64,000 bases of DNA from Sphingomonas sp. HITSZ_GF (lineage in GTDB: Bacteria; Pseudomonadota; Alphaproteobacteria; Sphingomonadales; Sphingomonadaceae). Positions 59,123-64,000 of this stretch are shown here, piece by piece. The DNA lies in the NCBI RefSeq assembly GCF_029543155.1, contig NZ_JARQXA010000004.1:310001-374000 (forward strand), read 5' to 3'. The first letter of the stretch is position 1; each line of letters begins with the position of its first letter. Below the pieces are notes generated by a model that searched no databases, was not told the origin of the DNA, and worked only from the letters and a program-made list of their open reading frames with translations. The position numbers and the translations under genes were made by a program.

Positions 59123-60772
59123 ATGGGACATGATTCGCGCCTCCAGCCGTTCGATCCTTCCGATCCCTATCGCCGGGAAGCCCAGACCTTTCCCGAGCTT
59201 TCCGACGACATGACCGCCCGCATCACCGGCTTCGGCACGGTGGAGGAACTGCCCGAGGGCGGTTCGTTGTTCGAGCGCGGCGATCGCAGCGTCGATTTCT
59301 TCCTGATCCTCGACGGCGCTGTCGAAGTGCTCGACGCCGATGCCAAGGGCCAGGAATGCCTCGTCCATCTCCACGGGCCGCGCCAGTTCACCGGTGAGCT
59401 CGACCTGTTCAACGACCGCAAGATCCTCGTCACCGCGCGCGCGCGCGCCGGCACCCGGGTGGTCCGCGTCGGCCGCGCCGCCTTTCGCCGGCTGATCGCC
59501 GCCGAGCCCGATATCGGCGAAGTGGTGATGCGCGCCTTCATCCTGCGCCGCGTCGGCATGATGCTGCACGGCGAGGCCGGGGTGGCGCTGATCGGGCCCG
59601 GCCATGCCGCCGATACTGCCAGGATCGAAACCTTCCTGCGCCGCAACGGCCTGCCCCATCGCCGCATCGATACCGAGGCCGATGTCGATGCCGGGGGTTT
59701 CCTCGAATGCTTCCAGCTCACCGACGCCGATCTGCCGGTGGTGCTGGTCCGCGGCCAGGCGCTGCGCCGGCCGAGCAACGCCCAGGTCGCCGATGCGCTG
59801 GGCCTTACCGTCGAGCTCGACCAGAACCATGTCCATGACGTCGCGGTGGTGGGCGGTGGCCCGGCGGGGCTGGCTTCGGCCGTCTATGCCGCCTCCGAAG
59901 GGCTCGACACCATCGTGATCGAATCGATCGCGCCGGGCGGGCAGGCGGGCACCAGCTCGAAGATCGAGAATTATCTGGGCTTTCCCACCGGCATTTCGGG
60001 CCAGGCGCTCGCCGGGCGGGCGCAGGTGCAGGCGCAGAAGTTCGGCGCGCGGCTGCTCGTCTCGCGGGGCGCGGCGGGGCTCGACTGCTCGGGTGCACCC
60101 TTTGTGGTGAAGCTCGACGACGACACCGAAGTGCGTGCCCGCGCCGTAGTGGTCGCCACCGGTGCCCGCTACCGCAAGCTCGACTTGCCGCGCTATGCCG
60201 AGCTGGAGGGCAACGGCATCTATTATGCCGCCACCGCGATGGAGGCCGGCCTCTGCGCCAACCAGGAAGTGGTGGTGATCGGCGGCGGCAATTCGGCCGG
60301 GCAGGCAGCGATGTTCCTCGCCCGCACCGCCGGGCACGTCCACATGCTGGTGCGCGGCCCCGGGCTGGCCGAGACGATGTCGCGCTATCTGATCGAGCGG
60401 ATCGAGGCTTCCGACCGGATCACGCTCCATCCCTTCACCGAAGTGACCGCGCTGGAGGGCGAGCGGCATCTGACCGGGTGCAGCTGGACGCACCGGCACA
60501 GCGGCGAGTCGGTGCAGCGGGATATCGGCGCCTTGTTCGTGATGATCGGCGCGGTGCCCTCGACCGACTGGCTGGAGGATTGCCTGGAGCTGGATTCCGC
60601 CGGCTTCGTGAAGACGGGCAGTGGCGAGACCTTCTTCTGCTCGTCCAAGCCCGGCATCTTCGCAGTCGGCGACGTCCGCTCGGGATCGGTCAAGCGCGTC
60701 GCCTCGGGCGTCGGCGAGGGATCGGTGGTGGTATCGTCGATCCACCGCTACCTTGAAAGCCTGCGCCAATAG
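59123..60772 (+). CDS. fusion of cyclic-nucleotide-binding domain and thioredoxin reductase-like oxidoreductase (549 aa)
   Basis: Residues about 30-145 form a cNMP-binding/Crp-like sensor (GSLFERGDRSVDFFLILDGA, FTGELDLFN). Residues about 155-225 look like a glutaredoxin-like fold without a CxxC. Then comes an FAD/NADPH domain pair: VAVVGGGPAGLASAVYAASE (from 240), ATG at 346-348, and VVVIGGGNSAGQAAMFLAR (from 383). The redox CxxC of thioredoxin reductase is missing: residues 373-378 read MEAGLC with one Cys. So it is a flavin oxidoreductase, not a standard thioredoxin reductase. Confidence 0.9.
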   Translation: MGHDSRLQPFDPSDPYRREAQTFPELSDDMTARITGFGTVEELPEGGSLFERGDRSVDFFLILDGAVEVLDADAKGQECLVHLHGPRQFTGELDLFNDRKILVTARARAGTRVVRVGRAAFRRLIAAEPDIGEVVMRAFILRRVGMMLHGEAGVALIGPGHAADTARIETFLRRNGLPHRRIDTEADVDAGGFLECFQLTDADLPVVLVRGQALRRPSNAQVADALGLTVELDQNHVHDVAVVGGGPAGLASAVYAASEGLDTIVIESIAPGGQAGTSSKIENYLGFPTGISGQALAGRAQVQAQKFGARLLVSRGAAGLDCSGAPFVVKLDDDTEVRARAVVVATGARYRKLDLPRYAELEGNGIYYAATAMEAGLCANQEVVVIGGGNSAGQAAMFLARTAGHVHMLVRGPGLAETMSRYLIERIEASDRITLHPFTEVTALEGERHLTGCSWTHRHSGESVQRDIGALFVMIGAVPSTDWLEDCLELDSAGFVKTGSGETFFCSSKPGIFAVGDVRSGSVKRVASGVGEGSVVVSSIHRYLESLRQ

Positions 60773-60789
60773 CGGCAAAGGGCTGGCCC

Positions 60790-61062
60790 ATGAGTGACAC
60801 GCCTCCCGACCGCCTGTCGGTCAACCAGAACAGCCCCTATTTCCAGCGCGAGCTGCTGGAGCGCGGCATCGGCATCCGCTTCAAGGGCAACGAGCGCCGC
60901 GACGTCGAGGAATATTGCATTTCCGAAGGCTGGGTCCGCGTCGCGCTGGGCAACAAGGTCGACCGCAAGGGCAACCCGCTGACGATCAAGCTGGTCGGCC
61001 CGGTCGAAGCCTGGTTCGAGCGGCCTGCCGAAGGCGCCGCGGACGACAGCGCCGAGGGCTGA
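60790..61062 (+). CDS. DUF3297 family protein (90 aa)
   Basis: DRLSVNQNSPYFQRELLERG and GIRFKGNERRDVEEYCISEGWVRV (residues 27-50) with KVDRKGNPLTIKLVGPVEAW match DUF3297, a small alphaproteobacterial and gammaproteobacterial family of unknown function. It is cytoplasmic, with an acidic C terminus. It starts 17 bases after the oxidoreductase, so it is probably co-transcribed. A GAGTCAAC repeat follows on the opposite strand. Confidence 0.9.
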   Translation: MSDTPPDRLSVNQNSPYFQRELLERGIGIRFKGNERRDVEEYCISEGWVRVALGNKVDRKGNPLTIKLVGPVEAWFERPAEGAADDSAEG

Positions 61063-61066
61063 TCCT

Positions 61067-61107
61067 CAACCATCCGGTTGAGCGATTCGTTGATTCCGTT
61101 GACTCGC
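61067..61107 (-). repeat. GAGTCAAC repeat with hairpin, copy 3
   Basis: On the minus strand GCGAGTCAACGGAATCAAC (61089-61107) is followed by the hairpin CAACC-GGAT-GGTTG (61067-61080). The hairpin is the exact reverse complement of that at 17677-17690 but is in the same place relative to the repeat. The further 61108-61273 holds a second small stem (CAACCTTTCGGTTG) and no gene. Confidence 0.75.
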
Positions 61108-61273
61108 TTTCATGTGCGGGGCCGACGTTCAACCTTTCGGTTGCGCGTTATGTTGACGCGCGCGGACGGGCAGGCGCGTGCGGTCTCGACGGTGAGAAAG
61201 AGCCCGCCGGAAGTGGCGGGCGAAATCCTACATTTCAAGTAGCCGGCTCCTGCTGCGGCGCGGAGTGTTTGCC

Positions 61274-61714
61274 CTATTTTACTTCGTCACCCTGAACTTG
61301 TTTCAGGGTCCAAGGTCGGGCCTGGCCATGGCGAAGAAGATCGGGCGGCGCCGCCTGCCGCACCTTAGATGTTGAAACGAGTTCAGCATGACGGCGGGGG
61401 TGGGACAGCGGTTCGGCGATTCCTAGAGAGTGGGCCAGGTCGTTCCATTCCGGGTTCTGGCGCTCGATCAGGTTGAGCTTCCAGTCGCGGTGCCAGCGCT
61501 TGAGCTGCTTCTCGCGGGCAATCGCTGCATCCATGCATTCGGCGACTTCATACCAGACGAGCCGATAAGTCCCGTACTTGCTCGCGAAACCGCCGGTCAC
61601 GCCCGTGCGATGCTGGAAGAGCCGGCCGGGCAGGTCCGAGGTGACGCCGATGTAGATCGTGCCTCTCGGTCCACTGGCGAGGATGTAGGTGCAAGGGGTG
61701 CGGTCCCTCGACAC
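61274..61714 (-). CDS. GIY-YIG nuclease family protein (146 aa)
   Basis: A single GIY-YIG domain: CTYILASGPRGTIYIGVTSD (the YIL...YIG strands at residues 8-27), the Arg in LPGRLFQHRTG and the Glu in AIAREKQLKRWHRDWK. It has no DNA-binding domain and resembles the small UPF0213/YhbQ-like group. GTG 61714 is the best start. The last 45 residues (from about HAELVSTSKV to LKQVQGDEVK) are read from the family A repeat at 61286-61393, so they are an extension rather than part of the fold. Confidence 0.85.
   Translation of the reverse strand: MSRDRTPCTYILASGPRGTIYIGVTSDLPGRLFQHRTGVTGGFASKYGTYRLVWYEVAECMDAAIAREKQLKRWHRDWKLNLIERQNPEWNDLAHSLGIAEPLSHPRRHAELVSTSKVRQAAPPDLLRHGQARPWTLKQVQGDEVK
61286..61393. 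repeat. paired hairpin repeat, family A, inside the 3' end of the GIY-YIG gene
   Basis: The left unit is ACCCTGAA-CTTGT-TTCAGGGT (61289-61309). The right unit is ATGTTGAA-ACGAG-TTCAGCAT (61369-61389), which has one weakened pair. CCAAGGT and ACCTTAG flank the linker in the same way as at 1223-1312. Confidence 0.85.
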
Positions 61715-61730
61715 CCTTACCGCCCGCCGC

Positions 61731-61761
61731 ACCTTGGATGCTGAAACAAGTTCAGCATGAC
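61731..61761. repeat. single hairpin unit, family A, upstream of the GIY-YIG gene
   Basis: ACCTTGG is followed by ATGCTGAA-ACAAG-TTCAGCAT and GAC. It lies 16 bases from the GIY-YIG start and two bases from the stop codon of the PEP-mutase-family gene, so the nuclease gene is bracketed by copies of the same hairpin. Confidence 0.85.
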
Positions 61762-61763
61762 GC

Positions 61764-62525
61764 TTAAGCGAACGCCGCCCGGGCTGCGTCCTCGAAGGCC
61801 TTGAGCGCGGCGAGGTGGGGGAAGGGGCCGTGGCTGATCCGGGCCACGCCGGTCCCCGCGACGGCCCGAGCATCGGGGGCGCCGGGAAAGGCCATGAAGT
61901 TGACCGGCAGCGGCACTGCCCGCGCCACACGCTCCAGCAAGGCGAGATCGGCAAGGCCCGGCACGAAGAAGCCGCTGGCGCCGGCATCGGCATAGGCCTT
62001 GCCGCGCGCGATCGCCGCATCGGCCATCGTTTCGTCATGACTGTCGCCAGGGGCGATCAGGAAGATGTCGGTGCGGGCATTGAGGAAGAAGTCCGGCCCG
62101 ACGGTCCAGCGGATCGCGGCGATGCGGGCCGCCTGGTCCGCGACGCTGTGCATCTCCCGCGCCGCCGTGCCGTGGCTGGTGACGATCTGATCCTCGAAAT
62201 TGCAGCCGATCGCCCCGGTAGCGGCGAGCTTCTCGACATTGGCGGCGACTGCATCGGGATCGACGGCATAGCCGCCCTCGAAATCGACGCTCACCGGCAG
62301 CGATACCGCCGCCGCAGTGCGGCGGGCATTGGCCAGCGCCAGATCGAGCGGCAATGCCTCGGCATCGTCATAGCCATGCGCGGTGGATACCGAAGCGCTG
62401 CCGGTGGCGATCGCCTTCGCCCCCGCACGCTCGGCCACGCGCGCGCTGCCTGCGTCCCACACGTTGAACAGGATCACCGGATCGCCCGGGACGTGAAGCG
62501 CGGCGAAGGACTGGAACTTGGACAT
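61764..62525 (-). CDS. isocitrate lyase/PEP mutase family protein (253 aa)
   Basis: A TIM-barrel enzyme with VILFNVWDAGSARVAERAGA, SVDFEGGYAVDPDAVAANV, GCNFEDQIVT and DFFLNARTDIFL; the Asp, Glu and Arg residues fit the Mg-oxyanion site of the superfamily. The catalytic-loop cysteine of isocitrate lyase (KKCGH) is absent, so it is not an isocitrate lyase; related proteins are oxaloacetate decarboxylase-like or phosphonate C-C/P bond enzymes. The substrate is unknown. ATG 62525 begins the conserved SKFQSFAALH. Confidence 0.9.
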   Translation of the reverse strand: MSKFQSFAALHVPGDPVILFNVWDAGSARVAERAGAKAIATGSASVSTAHGYDDAEALPLDLALANARRTAAAVSLPVSVDFEGGYAVDPDAVAANVEKLAATGAIGCNFEDQIVTSHGTAAREMHSVADQAARIAAIRWTVGPDFFLNARTDIFLIAPGDSHDETMADAAIARGKAYADAGASGFFVPGLADLALLERVARAVPLPVNFMAFPGAPDARAVAGTGVARISHGPFPHLAALKAFEDAARAAFA

Positions 62526-62737
62526 GGAGAACCCCTGTTGTTCTTGTAATGTTCTATAGGAGCGGGGCGGGCGAGGCAAGAGTCCGTGGGCTCTGGGTTG
62601 ACCGCGATGGGAGGGCGGGAACGCGTTCCGGTCTGCGCCGCAGGGGCGAGGTGCCAGTGCACCCTTCATTATGGAAATGGCCGGGGGCGCTGCCGGCGCG
62701 GGTAGGAACTCTGCTTAGCCTGGATCTGGCTATTGGA

Positions 62738-62846
62738 ACCCTCTCCCCTTTGGAGAGAGGGTGGGGAGAGGGGGCTCTCCTCGCGCGACTGTCCGATGCG
62801 GAGAGGTCACCCCCACCCAACCCTCCCCCATCAAGGGGGAGGGCTT
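62738..62846. repeat. inverted repeat, family D, upstream of the LytTR regulator's 3' end
   Basis: ACCCTCTCCCCTTTGGAGAG with AGGGTGGGGAGAGGG forms the left part. CACCCCCACCCAACCCTCCC and CATCAAGGGGGAGGG form the right. It occupies much of the 349-base gap 62526-62874, in which I saw no gene. It lies between two genes on the minus strand. Confidence 0.7.
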
Positions 62847-62874
62847 TTGGGATCAACGCCAATTGAGTCCAACG

Positions 62875-63681
62875 CTAGTGGACGAAGCGCGCGACGACGT
62901 CGCGGTAGGAGCGGCTGACCTTCACCTGGGCGCCCGAATCGAGCACCAGGAAGCATTCGCCATTGGTGTGCGGCTTGACCTGGCGGACCAGGTCGAGATT
63001 GACGATGGTCGAGCGGTGGACGCGCTGGAAGCGGCGCGGATCGAGGCGCTTTTCCAGATCCTTCATCGTCTCGCGCAGGATCAGCGTGTTGTCGCCGGTA
63101 TAGATGCACATGTAATCGCCCGCGGCGTCGATCCGCTCGATCGTGTCGACGTCGACGCGGAAGATCTGGCCGCGATCCTTGATGTTGATCAGCTTCTCGA
63201 AGCGGTTGGAGGCGACTTCGCCGTCCATCGCGGAAGCGGCGATCTCGTCGACCGCCTCCGGGGCGACTTCGGCGAGCACTTCCTTGAGCTTCTCGATCTC
63301 CTCGACACCGCGCTTCTCGCTGAGGCGCTGGCGGACGCGCTCGATCGTGTCGGCCAGGCGCGCGGGCTCGACCGGCTTCATCAGATAATCCATCGCCTGC
63401 GCCTCGAAGGCGCGGATGGCATGATCGCTATAGGCCGTGACGAAGACGAACAGCGGCGGTTCGATCTCCATCAGCCCCTGGACGACGGAGAAGCCGTCGA
63501 AGCCGGGCATCTGGATGTCCAGGAATACAAGGTCGGGCTTATGGGTCTTGATGGAACGGATCGCCTCGCGTCCGTTCGAACATTTGTCGATGATCTCGAC
63601 ATCTTCATGTTCCTGGAGCCTCAGCTCGAGCCCCTGAATGGCCAGGGGTTCGTCATCTACCAGGATGGTGCGGATGGTCAT
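62875..63681 (-). CDS. LytTR-type response regulator (268 aa)
   Basis: The receiver domain has the acidic pair DDEP at 9-12, the phosphoacceptor D55 in LVFLDIQMPGFDG, Thr/Lys in VFVTAYSDHAIRAFEAQAMDYLMKPVEP. The LytTR DNA-binding domain spans about 165-267 with ERIDAAGDYMCIYTG, LRETMKDLEKRLDPRRFQRVHRS (residues about 204-226) and VKVSRSYRDVVARF. It activates transcription on phosphorylation. Its ATG overlaps the stop of the upstream histidine kinase (ATGA), so the two form a two-component pair. Confidence 0.95.
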   Translation of the reverse strand: MTIRTILVDDEPLAIQGLELRLQEHEDVEIIDKCSNGREAIRSIKTHKPDLVFLDIQMPGFDGFSVVQGLMEIEPPLFVFVTAYSDHAIRAFEAQAMDYLMKPVEPARLADTIERVRQRLSEKRGVEEIEKLKEVLAEVAPEAVDEIAASAMDGEVASNRFEKLINIKDRGQIFRVDVDTIERIDAAGDYMCIYTGDNTLILRETMKDLEKRLDPRRFQRVHRSTIVNLDLVRQVKPHTNGECFLVLDSGAQVKVSRSYRDVVARFVH

Positions 63682-64000
63682 GCGGCCTCTCGATTAGGTT
63701 CCTCGATCTGGAACGGTATCTCGATCTCAACGCTGAACCCCTTCCCTGGGTCCGAACGCGCCTCGAATCGATGGTCAGGCCCAAAAGCCTGGGCCAACCG
63801 CTCCTTGATATTGGCGAGCCCCACGCCAGTTGAAAGGGTCGGACGCTGCCTGGCCTCGATCAATCCCGGACCCGTATCGGATACGGCGATCTGCACTCGT
63901 TCTCCGGCGAGCCGAGCGGAAACGGTGATATCGGCGCCCTCTTCCTGGGGCGTGACGGCATATTTGATCGCGTTTTCGACCAGCGGCTGGAGCAGCAGCG
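63678..64000 (-). CDS. sensor histidine kinase, C-terminal part (runs off the window)
   Basis: The frame is open to base 64000. The visible end has the LytS-type N box LLLQPLVENAIKYAV, then the G1 box VSDTGPGL and the G2 box GVGLANIKERLAQAFG, ending in a strand-rich FSVEIEIPF. These are the ATP-binding elements of the 5TM/LytS family kinases that pair with LytTR regulators. The sensor part and His box lie beyond the window. Confidence 0.93.
   Translation of the reverse strand, partial: LLLQPLVENAIKYAVTPQEEGADITVSARLAGERVQIAVSDTGPGLIEARQRPTLSTGVGLANIKERLAQAFGPDHRFEARSDPGKGFSVEIEIPFQIEEPNREAA

Noticed and set aside
61108..61273. Possible small RNA or gene in the GC-rich gap after DUF3297
   Set aside because: Only a small stem and a repeat copy are visible; no promoter, terminator or credible frame was found.

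Overview
The window is strongly GC-rich, densely coding, mostly chromosomal core DNA of an alphaproteobacterium, almost certainly a sphingomonad (Sphingomonas or close relative). Support comes from a GapR/DUF2312 gene, DUF1244 and DUF3297 genes, a zinc-free 41-residue L36, a ybgC-tolQRAB-pal operon next to ruvCAB, a TldD/PmbA-UbiA-RsmE neighbourhood, small periplasmic proteins with the EIVVCG signature, and abundant palindromic intergenic repeats. No tRNA, rRNA, CRISPR array, prophage or transposase was seen.

Layout. 1-6.1 kb: end of an M16 peptidase, a cluster of hairpin repeats, a DUF808 membrane protein, purEK, gpmA and a dienelactone hydrolase. 6.2-15.5 kb: a divergent sigma factor, a membrane acetyltransferase homologue, GNAT, M14 carboxypeptidase, DUF4136 lipoprotein, rpmJ-HAD, pyruvate kinase, DUF1244 and an SGNH hydrolase. 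15.6-25.1 kb: gapR, yebC, ruvC, ruvA, two metabolic genes, ruvB, then the Tol-Pal envelope operon closed by a strong terminator. 25-31.7 kb: a serine hydrolase, a six-gene translationally coupled operon (SPFH protein, ribbon-helix-helix/AT-hook protein, three small membrane proteins, zinc ribbon), an alpha/beta hydrolase, an S1/P1 nuclease and an acyltransferase. 31.8-37.2 kb: ispG with a pentapeptide-like repeat protein, a DMT transporter-GNAT-SMR-TfoX chain, DUF1345, ppa. 37.2-46.2 kb: M61 peptidase, a membrane methyltransferase, rsmE, EF-hand protein, ubiA, pmbA, an inositol-monophosphatase-family enzyme and a PAS/MarR-type regulator. 46.2-52.5 kb: methyltransferase/Rrf2 divergent pair, TelA-XpaC envelope-stress genes, lipoprotein, S41 protease, flavin reductase. 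52.8-64 kb: typA, a carbohydrate esterase, an ECF sigma factor with a membrane LTxxQ-like partner, EVE protein, a cyclic-nucleotide-domain/thioredoxin-reductase-like fusion, DUF3297, a GIY-YIG nuclease enclosed by hairpin repeats, a PEP-mutase-family enzyme, and a LytTR response regulator with the end of its sensor kinase.

Functional themes are DNA repair and nucleoid structure (ruvABC, GapR), envelope integrity (Tol-Pal, TelA/XpaC, SPFH, M61/S41 proteases), purine and isoprenoid/quinone synthesis, and regulation (divergent sigma, ECF, LytTR, Rrf2, PAS-MarR). Many neighbours overlap by 1-4 bases, so translational coupling is common. The least explained parts are the SPFH operon, the 12-unit pentapeptide-like protein after ispG, and several families of hairpin repeats, one of which encloses and extends a GIY-YIG nuclease gene while another supplies the ruvC ribosome binding site. 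Limits: families were assigned by eye from motifs; no database search was run.
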